From Micromonospora sp. MH99 (GTDB lineage Bacteria > Actinomycetota > Actinomycetes > Mycobacteriales > Micromonosporaceae), in NCBI RefSeq assembly GCF_021442385.1, contig NZ_MUZA01000003.1, forward strand, positions 1-64,000: DNA of 64,000 nucleotides, read 5' to 3'. This document shows, one piece after another, positions 8,240-18,004 of this stretch. The position numbers were made by a program, and so were the translations under genes. How positions within the stretch are numbered: position 1 is the stretch's first letter; each line of letters begins with the position of its first letter. The notes under the pieces were generated by a model that did not search any database, was not told the origin of the DNA, and worked only from the letters and a program-made list of their open reading frames with translations.

Positions 8240-9145
8240 ATGACCAGTACCACTCTGCGACCGCCGGCGGTCCAGCCACCGACGGCCGGGCGCAACGGCA
8301 TCCGCCACCGGGCGGAGAAGCTCTGGACGGCCAGCCCACTGACCTGGTTCGGGCTCGTCCTGGGCGTGATCCTGTCGCTGTTCCCGTTCTACTGGATGAT
8401 CGTCATCGCCTCGCGGACCAGCGACGCCGCGAACTCCTGGCCGCCGCCCTTCCTGCCGGGCGGCAAGCTGGGCGAGAACATCCAGCGGGTGCTCGACAAC
8501 GGCGACGCGAACATCGTCAAGGGCCTGATGAACTCGTTCCTGGTGTCGGGCACGATCACGGTGGCGACCGTGTTCTTCGGCTCGCTCGCCGGCTTCGCGT
8601 TCGCGAAACTGCGCTTCCGCGGCAAGAACGCGCTGTTGCTCATCATCCTGGCCTCGATGATGATTCCCATCCAGCTCGGCGTGCTGCCGTTGTACATCCT
8701 GATGGCGAAGCTGGAATGGCTGAACACCATGCCGTCGGTGACCGTGCCGTTCCTGATCGGCGGATTCGGCATCTTCATGATGCGCCAGTACGCCGAGCAG
8801 GCGGTGCCCAACGAGCTGATCGAGGCGGCCCGGGTCGACGGCTGCTCCACCTGGCGCGTCTACTGGCACGTGGTGGTGCCGGCGCTGCGACCCGCGGCGG
8901 CAGTGCTCGGGCTGCTCACCTTCATGGAGCAGTGGAACCAGTTCTTCTGGCCATTCGTGGTGCTCGCCGACCCGGCCAACCCGACCGTGCAGATCTCATT
9001 GCGCAGTCTGAACACCGCGTACTTCGCGGACAATTCTCAGATCTTCGCGGGTACGCTCATCGCGACCCTTCCGTTGTTCATCGTGTTCGTTCTGTTCGGC
9101 CGCCAGATCATTGGCGGGATCATGGAAGGTGCCGTCAAGTCGTGA
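8240..9145 (+). CDS. cebG: Cellobiose ABC transporter permease, MalG type
   Basis: A 301-residue permease with six predicted membrane helices ([20 protein letters not shown] first) and the EAA motif [28 protein letters not shown]. It starts after GAGGGTGG. Its TGA overlaps the GTG of the downstream beta-glucosidase (GTGA), so transport and intracellular hydrolysis are translationally coupled. Confidence 0.88.
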   Translation: MTSTTLRPPAVQPPTAGRNGIRHRAEKLWTASPLTWFGLVLGVILSLFPFYWMIVIASRTSDAANSWPPPFLPGGKLGENIQRVLDNGDANIVKGLMNSFLVSGTITVATVFFGSLAGFAFAKLRFRGKNALLLIILASMMIPIQLGVLPLYILMAKLEWLNTMPSVTVPFLIGGFGIFMMRQYAEQAVPNELIEAARVDGCSTWRVYWHVVVPALRPAAAVLGLLTFMEQWNQFFWPFVVLADPANPTVQISLRSLNTAYFADNSQIFAGTLIATLPLFIVFVLFGRQIIGGIMEGAVKS

Positions 9146-10575
9146 GCAACCCCGCCAGCCCACCCGCCGTCGACGTCCTCGACGAGCGCCCCGGGCTGAC
9201 CTTCCCACCCGGCTTCCTGTGGGGCGCCGCGACAGCGGCTTACCAGATCGAGGGGGCGGCGGCCGAGGGCGGCCGCACCCCGTCGATCTGGGACACCTTC
9301 AGCCACACCGAGGGCCTGGTGGTCAACGGACACACCGGTGACGTGGCCTGCGACCACTACCACCGGGTCCGCGACGACGTCGCCCTGATGGCCGAGCTGG
9401 GCCTGAAGTCGTACCGTTTCTCGGTCTCCTGGCCCCGGGTGCAGCCCGGCGGTTCGGGTGCGGCCAACCCGCAGGGCCTGGACTTCTACAGTCGTCTGGT
9501 CGACGACCTGCTGGCCCACGACATCGAGCCGTGGCTGACCCTCTACCACTGGGACCTGCCGCAGGAGCTTGAGGACGCCGGCGGCTGGCCGTCGCGGGAC
9601 ACCGCGGCGCGCTTCGCCGACTACACGACGCTCGTCGCCGACGCGCTCGGCGACCGGGTGCGCTACTGGACGACGCTGAACGAGCCGTGGTGCTCGGCGT
9701 TCCTCGGGTACGGCTCCGGTGTGCACGCCCCGGGCCGGTCGAACGGTGCGGACGCGGTCCGCGCCGGGCACCACCTGATGCTCGGGCACGGCCTGGCCGT
9801 GCAGGCGCTGCGGGCCGCCCGCCCCACCGCCGAGGTGGGCGTGACGGTCAACCTGTACCCGGTCGACCCGGCCAGCGACGCCCCCGCCGACATCGACGCG
9901 GCCCGGCGGATCGACGGGCTGGCCAACCGCTTCTTCCTCGACCCGCTGCTGCGCGGGTCGTACCCGGAGGACCTGGTCGCCGACCTGCGCACGGTCACCG
10001 ACTTCGACCACGTCCGCGACGGCGACCTGGCGACCATCGCCACGCCGCTGGACGTGGTCGGGATCAACTACTACAGCCGGCACGTGGTCGCCGCGCCGGT
10101 CGAGGGCGCCGAGCCCGAGCCGTACTGGCGGGAACCGTCGTGCTGGCCGGGCAGCGAGGACGTCCGCTTCGTCAGCCGGGGATTCCCGGTCACCGACATG
10201 GACTGGGAGATCGACGCCCCGGGCCTGGTCGAGACGCTGCGGCGGGTGCACGACGAGTACACCGACCTGCCCCTGTACGTCACCGAGAACGGCTCCGCGT
10301 TCGTCGACACGGTCGTCGACGGGGAGGTCGACGACCCCGATCGGCTGGCCTACTTCGACGCCCATCTGCGCGCCTGCCACGAGGCGATCAACGCGGGCGT
10401 GCCTCTGCGGGGATACTTCGCCTGGTCACTGATGGATAATTTCGAGTGGGCCTGGGGTTACACGAAGCGTTTCGGCATGATCCACGTCGACTACGACAGC
10501 CAGCTTCGCATCCCCAAGTCCAGCGCCAGGTGGTACGCCTCGGTGATCCGACGCAACGGTCTGGCCGCACAATAG
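9142..10575 (+). CDS. bglC: GH1 beta-glucosidase
   Basis: A 477-residue cytoplasmic family 1 glycoside hydrolase that splits imported cellobiose and cello-oligosaccharides to glucose. Signatures: [21 protein letters not shown] near the N-terminus, acid/base Glu181 in TTLNEPW, nucleophile Glu382 in YVTENGSAF, and the C-terminal [17 protein letters not shown]. No signal peptide. GTG start overlaps cebG by 4 nt; a longer frame inside cebG is a shadow. The order cebE-cebF-cebG-bglC matches the streptomycete cellobiose cluster. Confidence 0.93.
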   Translation: MSNPASPPAVDVLDERPGLTFPPGFLWGAATAAYQIEGAAAEGGRTPSIWDTFSHTEGLVVNGHTGDVACDHYHRVRDDVALMAELGLKSYRFSVSWPRVQPGGSGAANPQGLDFYSRLVDDLLAHDIEPWLTLYHWDLPQELEDAGGWPSRDTAARFADYTTLVADALGDRVRYWTTLNEPWCSAFLGYGSGVHAPGRSNGADAVRAGHHLMLGHGLAVQALRAARPTAEVGVTVNLYPVDPASDAPADIDAARRIDGLANRFFLDPLLRGSYPEDLVADLRTVTDFDHVRDGDLATIATPLDVVGINYYSRHVVAAPVEGAEPEPYWREPSCWPGSEDVRFVSRGFPVTDMDWEIDAPGLVETLRRVHDEYTDLPLYVTENGSAFVDTVVDGEVDDPDRLAYFDAHLRACHEAINAGVPLRGYFAWSLMDNFEWAWGYTKRFGMIHVDYDSQLRIPKSSARWYASVIRRNGLAAQ

Positions 10576-10654
10576 GCTCGGGCCAGCCATCAGGGCGGTC
10601 CTGGTGCCCACCCTCGGGTGGCGCCAGGCCCGCCCGCCGTCGGAGGAGCAGACG

Positions 10655-11701
10655 ATGACAACGCAGCGCACCCGGTCGCTCGGGCGCCCGACCCTCGACG
10701 CGGTCGCGGCGCGCGCCGGCGTGGGTCGAGGCACGGTCTCCCGCGTGGTCAACGGCTCGCCCCAGGTCAGCCCGGAGGCCCGGGCCGCTGTCCAGCAGGC
10801 CATCGCCGAGCTGGGGTACGTGCCGAACCGCGCGGCCCGCGCGCTCGTCACCCAGCGCACCGACTCCGTGGCCCTGGTGGTGTCCGAGTCCGGCGAGCGG
10901 GTCTTCACCGAGCCGTTCTTCGCCTCGATCGTGCGGGGCATCAGCTCCGCGCTGCTCGAAACGCCGATGCAGCTCTGGCTGGCCATGGCTCAGTCGCCGG
11001 TCGAGCGGGAGCGGGTCGAGCACCACCTGACCAACCAGCACGTCGACGGCGTACTGCTGCTGTCGTTGCACGACTCCGACCCGCTGCCGACCCTGCTGGA
11101 GGAGCGCGGCCTGCCCGCGGTGCTCGGCGGTCGGCCCGCCCGCATGCTGCAACCCGGCGCCCAGCCGGCCTGGTTCGTCGACGTGGACAACGTTGGCGGG
11201 GCCCGGCAGGCGGTGGAGTACCTGACCGGGCAGGGGCGTCGACGCATCGGCACCATCGCCGGGCCACAGGACATGGGCGCCGGCCTGGCCCGCCTGGCCG
11301 GCTACACCGAGGCGGTCAAGGCCACCGGGGGCGGCGTCAACCCCGACCTGATCGCGTACGGCGACTTCAGCGAGGGCAGCGGCGCTGCCGCCATGCGTCG
11401 GCTGCTGGACTCCTGCCCGGATCTGGACGCCGTCTTCGTGGCGTCCGACCTGATGGCGTTCGGCGCGCTGCGTACGCTGCGCGAGGCCGGTCGACGTGTC
11501 CCCGAGGACGTCGCGGTGATCGGCTTCGACGACGCGACGATCGCCCAACAGGCGGATCCGCCGCTGACCACCGTCTTCCAGCCGGTGGAGGAGATGGGCC
11601 GACAGATGGCCCGCCTGCTGGTCGCCCGCATCCGCGGTGACGACCTGCCGGCCCCGCACATCCTCCTGGACACGCAGTTGGTCCACCGCGCCTCCGCCTG
11701 A
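10655..11701 (+). CDS. cebR: LacI-family cellobiose regulator CebR
   Basis: A 348-residue repressor. The N-terminal HTH (TLDAVAARAGVGRGTVSRVVNGSPQVSPEARAAVQQAIAEL) is followed by the hinge YVPNRAARALVTQRT and a periplasmic-binding-protein-like sensor domain (VFVASDLMAFGALRTLRE, VAVIGFDDATIAQQADPPLTT). Start at ATG 10655 after CGGAGGAGCA. It is 79 bp downstream of bglC. CebR binds TGGGAGCGCTCCCA and is released by cellobiose in Streptomyces; three matching boxes are in this window, two at cebE and one at the GH9 cellulase. Confidence 0.9.
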   Translation: MTTQRTRSLGRPTLDAVAARAGVGRGTVSRVVNGSPQVSPEARAAVQQAIAELGYVPNRAARALVTQRTDSVALVVSESGERVFTEPFFASIVRGISSALLETPMQLWLAMAQSPVERERVEHHLTNQHVDGVLLLSLHDSDPLPTLLEERGLPAVLGGRPARMLQPGAQPAWFVDVDNVGGARQAVEYLTGQGRRRIGTIAGPQDMGAGLARLAGYTEAVKATGGGVNPDLIAYGDFSEGSGAAAMRRLLDSCPDLDAVFVASDLMAFGALRTLREAGRRVPEDVAVIGFDDATIAQQADPPLTTVFQPVEEMGRQMARLLVARIRGDDLPAPHILLDTQLVHRASA

Positions 11702-11711
11702 GCGGCGGAGG
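11691..11711. terminator. Bidirectional hairpin between convergent cebR and acyl-CoA dehydrogenase genes
   Basis: CCTCCGCC (11691-11698) pairs with GGCGGAGG (11704-11711), spanning the cebR stop and abutting the stop of the opposing gene. It is a short 8-bp GC stem without a U-tract, so termination is a modest inference. Confidence 0.4.
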
Positions 11712-12923
11712 TCAGGCCCAGCGGCGGAGTTCGCGCTTGGCGAGGGAGTTGCGGTGAACCTCGTCGGGGCCGTCGGCGAGGCGTAGGGTGCGGGTCTGCG
11801 CCCAGAGGGCGGCCAGTGGCGTGTCCTGGCTGACGCCCGCGCCGCCGTACCCCTGGATGGCCTTGTCGATCACCCACTCCGCCATCGCCGGCGTGCCGAT
11901 CTTGATGGCCTGGATCTCGGTGTGGGCGCCCTTGTTGCCGACGGTGTCCATCAACCAGGCCGTCTTGAGCACCAGCAGGCGGGCCTGCTCGATGCGCACC
12001 CGCGACTCGGCGATCCACTCCCGGACGACGCCCTGCTCGGCGAGCGGCCGGCCGAACGCGACCCGCTCGTTGGCCCGGCGGCAGAGCAGCTCCAGTGCCC
12101 GCTCAGCCATTCCGATCAGTCGCATGCAGTGGTGGATCCGACCCGGGCCCAGCCGCGCCTGGGCGATGGCGAAGCCGGTGCCCTCGGCGCCGATCAGGTT
12201 CTCCGCCGGCACCCGGACGTCGACGAAGTCGATCTCGGCGTGCCCACCGTGTGAGCCGTCGGTGTAGCCGAAGACGGTCATGCCCCGGCGGACGTGCACG
12301 CCGGGGGTGTCCCGGGGGACCAGCACCATGCTCTGCTGGCGGTGCCGGTCGGCGTCGGGATCGGTCTTGCCCATCACGATGAAGATCTCGCAGCGCGGGT
12401 CCATCGCGCCGGACGACCACCACTTGCGGCCGTTGATGACGTACTCGTCGCCGTCCCGGACGATCCGGGTGGCGATGTTGGTGGCGTCGGAGGACGCCAC
12501 GTCCGGCTCGGTCATGCAGAACGCGGAGCGGATCTCGCCCTCCAGCAGGGGCATCAGCCAGCGCTCCTGCTGCGCCTGCGAGCCGAACTCGGCCAGCAGC
12601 TCCATGTTGCCGGTGTCCGGCGCCGCGCAGTTGACCGCCTCCGGCGCCAGGTGCGGGCTGCGCCCGGTCAGCTCGGCGAGCGGCGCGTACTGCAGGTTGG
12701 TCAGGCCGGCGCCGTAGCGCGGATCGGGCAGGAACAGGTTCCACAGGCCGCGCTTGCGGGCCTCGGCCTTGAGCTCGGCCAGCACGGGGGTACGCGACCA
12801 CGGGTCACCGGCGGCGACCTGCTCGGCGTGCACCGCCTCGGCCGGGTAGACGTGTTCGGTGAGGAACCGGGTCAGCTCGTCGCGCAGCTCCTCGGTCCGG
12901 GCGTCGTACGAGAAGTCCATCAC
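11712..12923 (-). CDS. Acyl-CoA dehydrogenase, ACAD10/11-like
   Basis: A 403-residue flavoprotein of the acyl-CoA dehydrogenase superfamily. Features: an N-terminal helical domain ([21 protein letters not shown]), the FAD/substrate segment [19 protein letters not shown], and the C-terminal [37 protein letters not shown]. Its start overlaps the stop of the phosphotransferase gene by 4 nt. In animals the two domains are fused in ACAD10/ACAD11, where the kinase phosphorylates 4-hydroxyacyl-CoA and the dehydrogenase domain eliminates phosphate; this pair looks like the split bacterial version. Substrate inferred by analogy only. Confidence 0.85.
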   Translation of the reverse strand: MMDFSYDARTEELRDELTRFLTEHVYPAEAVHAEQVAAGDPWSRTPVLAELKAEARKRGLWNLFLPDPRYGAGLTNLQYAPLAELTGRSPHLAPEAVNCAAPDTGNMELLAEFGSQAQQERWLMPLLEGEIRSAFCMTEPDVASSDATNIATRIVRDGDEYVINGRKWWSSGAMDPRCEIFIVMGKTDPDADRHRQQSMVLVPRDTPGVHVRRGMTVFGYTDGSHGGHAEIDFVDVRVPAENLIGAEGTGFAIAQARLGPGRIHHCMRLIGMAERALELLCRRANERVAFGRPLAEQGVVREWIAESRVRIEQARLLVLKTAWLMDTVGNKGAHTEIQAIKIGTPAMAEWVIDKAIQGYGGAGVSQDTPLAALWAQTRTLRLADGPDEVHRNSLAKRELRRWA

Positions 12924-13999
12924 CGCTCCCTGGCGGCGGTCAGCCCGTGCGCGACCAGCGGTGCCACCATCTCGCCGATCCGGTCGAAGCCCTCGCCGAG
13001 CGTCTGCCCGAGCGTGTGGCGGTAGTGGATGCCCTCGCAGATCACCGCGAGCTTGAAACAGCCGAGCGCCACGTGCCAGTGCAGTGGCCCGACGTCCACG
13101 TCGCTGCGCCCGGCGTACCTGTCGATCAGTTCGGCGCCGGTGGGGAAGCCGGCGCGCGGCCCGAGCCCGTCGGCGACCGGGTTGCCCTCGGCCGTGTCGC
13201 TGCCGCCGAGGACATCCCAGTACGTCAGGAGCAGTCCCAGGTCGGCGAGGGGGTCGCCGAGGGTGGCCATCTCCCAGTCCAGGACGGCGTGCACGGCCAC
13301 CGGGTCGGCCGAGGCGAGAAGGTTGTCCAGCCGGTAGTCGCCGTGCACGATCCGGCCGGCGTTCGCACCCTCCGGGGCGGTCGCGGCCAGCAGGTCCCGC
13401 AGCTCGTCGATGCCGGGCAGGTCGCGGCTGCGCGAGCGGTCGAGCTGCCCGGCCCAGCGGCGGACCTGCCGGGCGAGGTAGCCCTCGGGGCGGCCGAAGT
13501 CGCTCAGCCCGACGGCGGCGGGCTCGACGGTGTGCAGCGCGGCGAGGGTGTCCATCATCGCCATGGCGAGGGCCCGTCGTCGGTCGTCGCCGAGCGGGTC
13601 GGTCTGCGCGCGGGTGCGGAACACCTCGCCGGGCATCCGCTCCATCAGGTAGAACGGTGCGCCGATCACGTCGGGGTCGGTGCAGAGCAGCAGCGCGCCG
13701 GGCACCGGCACCTCGGTGGGCGCCAGCGCCGAGATGACCCGGAACTCGCGGGCCATGTCGTGCGCGGTCGCCAGCACGTGCCCCAGCGGTGGCCGGCGCA
13801 GCACGACCTCGCGGTCGCCGATGTGCAGCAGGTAGGTGAGGTTGGACTTGCCGCCCGCGATCAGGTGGGCGCGCAGCGGCCCGGCGGCCAGCTCGGGTCG
13901 GTGCTGCGCCAGATGGTCGGCGAGTCGGTCCAGGGCCAGACCCGCGGGTGAGGCCGGAACGGCCGTCGGCCGTGACGCATCGACGGCCGGATCACTCAT
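12920..13999 (-). CDS. Phosphotransferase (APH/kinase fold), partner of acyl-CoA dehydrogenase
   Basis: A 359-residue aminoglycoside-phosphotransferase-fold kinase: [26 protein letters not shown] (nucleotide loop), the catalytic loop [16 protein letters not shown] and the metal-binding [20 protein letters not shown] 13999 is used because a TTGACA-17-TCAACT promoter ends 6 bp before it, which suits a leaderless message; the longer frame has no family sequence. The overlap with the dehydrogenase gene implies the two act in one pathway, probably beta-oxidation of hydroxy-acids (inferred from the ACAD10/11 family). Confidence 0.82.
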   Translation of the reverse strand: MSDPAVDASRPTAVPASPAGLALDRLADHLAQHRPELAAGPLRAHLIAGGKSNLTYLLHIGDREVVLRRPPLGHVLATAHDMAREFRVISALAPTEVPVPGALLLCTDPDVIGAPFYLMERMPGEVFRTRAQTDPLGDDRRRALAMAMMDTLAALHTVEPAAVGLSDFGRPEGYLARQVRRWAGQLDRSRSRDLPGIDELRDLLAATAPEGANAGRIVHGDYRLDNLLASADPVAVHAVLDWEMATLGDPLADLGLLLTYWDVLGGSDTAEGNPVADGLGPRAGFPTGAELIDRYAGRSDVDVGPLHWHVALGCFKLAVICEGIHYRHTLGQTLGEGFDRIGEMVAPLVAHGLTAARER

Positions 14000-14005
14000 C
14001 CGACT

Positions 14006-14034
14006 AGTTGATGGCAGGCCGTTCACGTTGTCAA
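14006..14034 (-). promoter_or_regulatory. Putative leaderless promoter of the phosphotransferase/dehydrogenase operon
   Basis: On the minus strand TTGACA (14034-14029) is followed by exactly 17 bp and TCAACT (14011-14006). The ATG begins 6 bp beyond the -10, so the transcript would start at or next to the start codon. The divergent decarboxylase gene begins about 165 bp away. Confidence 0.6.
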
Positions 14035-14198
14035 GGTCAGATACGTCGGACGTGTGGTCGTCAGCGCTCTGGCCAGGCGATGTGGCGTCGCGCCGGTCGA
14101 GCCACTCGGTGGACAATCCTCCATCGTTGCGACATTTGCCCGGATATCGTCTTCATGGCGGGCCGCGGCAGCGGTCTCCGGAGCGGCGGGGGGCGATC

Positions 14199-15923
14199 GT
14201 GGTGCAGGCGAGCGAGGGTACGACGACTGTCGGCGAGCTGTTGCTCAGCCGGCTCCACGACCTCGGAGTACGCCATGTCTTCGGGTTGCCGGGCGACTAC
14301 AACATGGATTTCCTCGATCAGATCGAGGCGTTCGACGGGATCGAGTGGGTCGGCAGCTGCAACGAGCTCAACGCCGGCTACAGCGCCGACGGATACGCCC
14401 GCCTCGCCGGCGTGGCCGCGATCCTCACGACGTTCGGTCCCGGTGAGCTGTCGGCGGTCAACGCCCTCGCCGGGGCCATGGCGGAGTCGGTGCCCATCGT
14501 CTCGATCGTCGGCGGTCCGACCGAGGAGATCATGCGGCAGCGCACCTCCATGCACCACTCGCTCGCCGACGGCGACTTCGACCACTGGGTGCGGGTGGCA
14601 CGCGAGGTGACTGTCGCCCAGACCTCGCTGACCCCGCAGAACGCGCTGGGAGAGGTCGACCGGGTGCTCACCGAGTGCTGGTCGCAGCAGCGTCCGGTCT
14701 ACGTCCGGATGCCCGGCGACGTGGCCCACGCCGAGGTCGCCGTGCCGGGGCGACCGTTCACCCGCCCCGAGTCGGTCGTCTCGCCCGGACAGCTCGACGC
14801 CTTCGCCGCCGCCGCCCGGCGGCTGCTCGCCGGTGCCGAGCGGCCGGCCCTGCTGGTGGGGAACCTGCCGATCCGCTTTGACCTCGGCGCCGCAGTCACC
14901 GCCCTGGCCGCCGAACGGAACTGGCCGGTCGCCGCGCAGTCGCTGGGACGGGGACTGCTGGACGAGTCCGACCCCCACTACGTGGGCGCCTACAACGGCG
15001 GTGACAGCGTCGACGAGGTCCGCGCGGTGGTGGAGGACGCGGACGCGCTTGTCTGCGTGGGCGCCACGTTCTTCGACTGGGACGGCCTGTTCACCGCCGA
15101 CATCACTGTGGACCGGGTCATCAGCCTGCACCGCGACGCCGCCGTCGTCGCCGGCACCCGCTTCGCCCCGGTCGCCCTGCCGGCGGCGCTGCGGTGCCTG
15201 CACGAGATCGCCCCGAACCGTACGGCGGAGTGGTCCTGCGCGCCGCTGCTGGTGGCCGACCCGCCCGCACTCGATCCGTCGAGCACCGAACCGATCCGGC
15301 AGGCACGGCTCTGGCCGGCGATCCAGCGGATGCTCCGCGAGGGGGACATCTTCGTCCCGGAGACCGGCACCCCGTCCTTCGGCACGGCGACGATGCGCCT
15401 GCCCGCCGACGTCACAGTCGTGTGGCCGCCCATCTGGGGCTCGATCGGCTACGCCACCCCGGCCGCCTTCGGTGCCGCGGTGGCTGCCCCGGATCGACGG
15501 ACGGTGCTGGTCACCGGCGACGGATCACTGCAACTGACAGTGCAGGAGATCAGCCGGATGCTCGCCACGAACCAACGCCCGATCATCATCGTGGTCAACA
15601 ACGGCGGCTACACCGTCGAACGGGCTGTCGACGGGCGGCACCAGCCGTACAACGACATCGACAACTGGCGGTACACGGACCTGCCCGCGGTGTTCGGACG
15701 GGACAGGGGCTTCACCGCCCACGTCGCCCGTACCGAGGGCGAACTGGCCGCCATCCTGGCCGGCATCGACGGCACCCCGGCCCAGTTGACACTCATCGAG
15801 GTGGAGACCGACCCACTGGACCTGCCCACCGGCATGCCCCAGTGGGGTCGGGAGACGTCCGCCGCCGACTACCACGCACAGCTCGCCTCCACACCGGTTC
15901 TGCCCCTGGGCGGGCTCCCCTGA
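14199..15923 (+). CDS. Thiamine-diphosphate 2-keto acid decarboxylase (indolepyruvate/pyruvate decarboxylase family)
   Basis: A 574-residue ThDP enzyme. N-terminal PYR domain: LLLSRLHDLGVRHVFGLPGDYN with catalytic Glu in GSCNELNAGYSADGYARL. Middle domain, then the C-terminal PP domain with the GDG...NN cofactor motif (VTGDGSLQLTVQEISRML to IIIVVNNGGYTVE). The NELNAGYAADGYAR-type motif separates decarboxylases from acetolactate synthase. Two adjacent GTG codons (14199, 14202) follow a GCGGGGGGC Shine-Dalgarno; either could start. Phenylpyruvate, indolepyruvate and branched-chain 2-keto acids are the usual substrates; specificity cannot be read here. Confidence 0.85.
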   Translation: MVQASEGTTTVGELLLSRLHDLGVRHVFGLPGDYNMDFLDQIEAFDGIEWVGSCNELNAGYSADGYARLAGVAAILTTFGPGELSAVNALAGAMAESVPIVSIVGGPTEEIMRQRTSMHHSLADGDFDHWVRVAREVTVAQTSLTPQNALGEVDRVLTECWSQQRPVYVRMPGDVAHAEVAVPGRPFTRPESVVSPGQLDAFAAAARRLLAGAERPALLVGNLPIRFDLGAAVTALAAERNWPVAAQSLGRGLLDESDPHYVGAYNGGDSVDEVRAVVEDADALVCVGATFFDWDGLFTADITVDRVISLHRDAAVVAGTRFAPVALPAALRCLHEIAPNRTAEWSCAPLLVADPPALDPSSTEPIRQARLWPAIQRMLREGDIFVPETGTPSFGTATMRLPADVTVVWPPIWGSIGYATPAAFGAAVAAPDRRTVLVTGDGSLQLTVQEISRMLATNQRPIIIVVNNGGYTVERAVDGRHQPYNDIDNWRYTDLPAVFGRDRGFTAHVARTEGELAAILAGIDGTPAQLTLIEVETDPLDLPTGMPQWGRETSAADYHAQLASTPVLPLGGLP

Positions 15924-16065
15924 GCGTCGGCGTCCGGTTCCACCCCGTAACCAGCCGCCGGAATTTCCGCTCGGGACATGCCTCTGCAACAGGGACGAAA
16001 TGGTCAACGTGCAGGCTGTGAGCAGCCTGCCGGCCGTCGCCGGCCCGCCGAGCGGAGGGACAGAC

Positions 16066-16767
16066 ATGTTGCTGCGAGTTCGGGTCACCCTGCCGGACCG
16101 TCCGGGCACCCTCGGCCAGGTCGCCCGCACGTTGGGTGTCTCCGGCGCGGACATCGTCCAGGTGGTGGTCCTCGAACGTCTCGGCGGGCGCGCGGTGGAC
16201 GACTTCACTGTCGTGTGGCCGGGCGCGGCACGGGTCGAGCGTCTGCTGGCCGGCCTCGCGGCGATTCCCGGCGTACGGGTGGACGGCGTGTGGCGGGCGA
16301 TCGGTGCGCCCACCACCACCGGCCAGGACGCGGAGCTGCTGGCGCAGGTCGCGGCCAACCCGGCCGACGGGCTGGCGACCCTGGTCGACGCGGTGCCGGG
16401 GCTGCTGGCGGCCGACTGGGCGGTCGCCGCGGTGGTCCCGGTGGACTGGGCGTCGCGCACCGGGGGCGGTGGCGCCACCGTGGGCCACGCGAGCTGGCGT
16501 GCTCCCGTACCCGTGCGGTTGCCCGAGGTGACCCCGCTGCGCGGCCGCTCGATGACCACGCCCGACGGCACCCACCACGCGATCGCCCCGTTCGGCCGGG
16601 CCGGGCTGGTGCTGGTGGTGGCCCGTGAGCATAGCGACACCCTCTGCGCGGCGGGTTTCCACAGCACGGAGGTCGACCGGCTAACCCAGCTCGTCCGGGC
16701 CAGCGCGGTGATTCTCGGCGACCGACTGGACCTGGTCGGCGCACCACCTGTCGTCGCCGGCCCCTGA
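16066..16767 (+). CDS. ACT-domain protein with GAF-like C-terminal part
   Basis: A 233-residue protein beginning MLLRVRVTLPDRPGTLGQVART, a clear ACT amino-acid-binding module (about 1-75). The second part (SMTTPDGTHHAIAPFGRAGLVLVVAREH, then LTQLVRASAVILGDRLDLVG) resembles a GAF-like sensor. ATG 16066 follows GGAGGGACAGAC; the in-frame ATG at 16000 gives an extension without family features. It is a paralogue of the N-terminal half of the ACT-GNAT protein two genes downstream, so it may be a stand-alone amino-acid sensor partnering it. Function unknown. Confidence 0.7.
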   Translation: MLLRVRVTLPDRPGTLGQVARTLGVSGADIVQVVVLERLGGRAVDDFTVVWPGAARVERLLAGLAAIPGVRVDGVWRAIGAPTTTGQDAELLAQVAANPADGLATLVDAVPGLLAADWAVAAVVPVDWASRTGGGGATVGHASWRAPVPVRLPEVTPLRGRSMTTPDGTHHAIAPFGRAGLVLVVAREHSDTLCAAGFHSTEVDRLTQLVRASAVILGDRLDLVGAPPVVAGP

Positions 16768-16828
16768 GGCGCCACCCCTCGACCGGGCGGCCCGCGGGGA
16801 CCGGACTTGTTGATCTAGTCTCGTCGGG

Positions 16829-17887
16829 ATGGACATCTCCACTGATGGATATCGCGCGGAGACCGCCGCGGCCGGCCGGGTCCCGTCCGGTGCGCAGCAG
16901 GGCGACGAGGCCGACGCCAAGCTGCCGCACCCGCCGGCTGACGCGCCGGTGCCCGGGCTGCGGCCGGGGATCCAGATGGCACCCACCTACGCGGACTTCG
17001 GCACCGACCCGCCCCGCCTCGGCAACGTCGGGATCACCGGCCGGCACCGGTCCTCGGCGGCCGACGACCACCTGGAGATCAACGCCGGCGGGTCGGTCGA
17101 GTTCGAGTTCGACGTACCCGACCCGGCCGTGGTCCGGGAGGCATGCGTCACCCTGGTGGCGCTCGCGTCGATGCTGGGCGGGGGCCCCGGGCACGCCCCG
17201 CTCACCATTGCCCTCAACGGCCGGCTGCTGGCCGATGAGCTCCGCATCCCGAACGGTGGTGGGCTTCCGCAACGGCTGGTCTTCGCGGTCCCGGCCGTGG
17301 AGTTGCTGGCCGGCCGGAACACGATGCGGATCGCGAGCGGTGCCGACGCCCGGAGCACGCTGTGGCTCTACCGGGTCACTGTCGACCCGATGTACGCGCA
17401 CGACCAGGCGGGCCTGGCCCTCGTCCGGCAGGCGATCGCCGCGCCGGTGCTGCGGTACGCGAGCGACGCCGGCGAGATCACCATCTTCGTCGATCGGGGC
17501 GAGCAGTCCGTCCTCGACCAGGTGGCATGGGCCGACACGTCCGGCGCCGAGTACGCGATCACGTTCGAGAAGCGACAGCGGGCCTTCTACGGCTGGCGGC
17601 GGCAGCCGGGTGGAGAGCCGACGGAGTTCCGCGGCCGGCTCACCGAGCGCGGCACCGTCGCCAGGGAGGCGTGGCGCTTCGAGACCGAGGAGGGCTGGGC
17701 CGGTGGCTGGCACCGCTCGGGTGACCTGCTCCTCGCGGTGGAGGTACGCGGCTGCCCGGTCACCAGGTTGGCCTGGCGGGATCTGCGTGGCAACAACGGC
17801 ACGATCGCCTTCGGCGGCGCTGGGTTCCTGGGCACCTACCAGCGGGTCGGCGAGGGCCCCATCGGCTACCGCGGCCGTTTCGCGTAG
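16829..17887 (+). CDS. Unknown protein, two-domain beta-rich, between two ACT-domain genes
   Basis: A 352-residue soluble protein without signal peptide or membrane segments. Residues about 50-190 (GNVGITGRHRSSAADDHLEIN, LTIALNGRLLADELRIPNGGG, NTMRIASGADARSTLWLYRVTV) resemble a galactose-binding/jelly-roll fold; residues about 205-350 contain aromatic, charged segments (EKRQRAFYGWRRQPGG, WRFETEEGWAGGWHRSGDLL) and end in GYRGRFA. A TAGTCT -10-like hexamer at 16816-16821 ends 7 bp before the ATG and no Shine-Dalgarno is visible, so it is probably leaderless. I do not recognise the family; no function is assigned. Confidence 0.65.
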   Translation: MDISTDGYRAETAAAGRVPSGAQQGDEADAKLPHPPADAPVPGLRPGIQMAPTYADFGTDPPRLGNVGITGRHRSSAADDHLEINAGGSVEFEFDVPDPAVVREACVTLVALASMLGGGPGHAPLTIALNGRLLADELRIPNGGGLPQRLVFAVPAVELLAGRNTMRIASGADARSTLWLYRVTVDPMYAHDQAGLALVRQAIAAPVLRYASDAGEITIFVDRGEQSVLDQVAWADTSGAEYAITFEKRQRAFYGWRRQPGGEPTEFRGRLTERGTVAREAWRFETEEGWAGGWHRSGDLLLAVEVRGCPVTRLAWRDLRGNNGTIAFGGAGFLGTYQRVGEGPIGYRGRFA

Positions 17888-18004
17888 CGGCCGATCCGGT
17901 GACCCTCCCGGCGGGGTCATGCTCCCGAGCGCAACCCGTCACCGCCGGGCAATCGGGCGGCAACAGCGCAGGACGAGGGTGGTACCCGGGGAAGGGAGCC
18001 AACC

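Noticed and set aside
13836-14198. N-terminal extension of the keto acid decarboxylase
   Set aside because: The upstream in-frame sequence is Arg/Ser-rich and overlaps the divergent kinase gene and its promoter; the enzyme's conserved N-terminus starts at about 14214.
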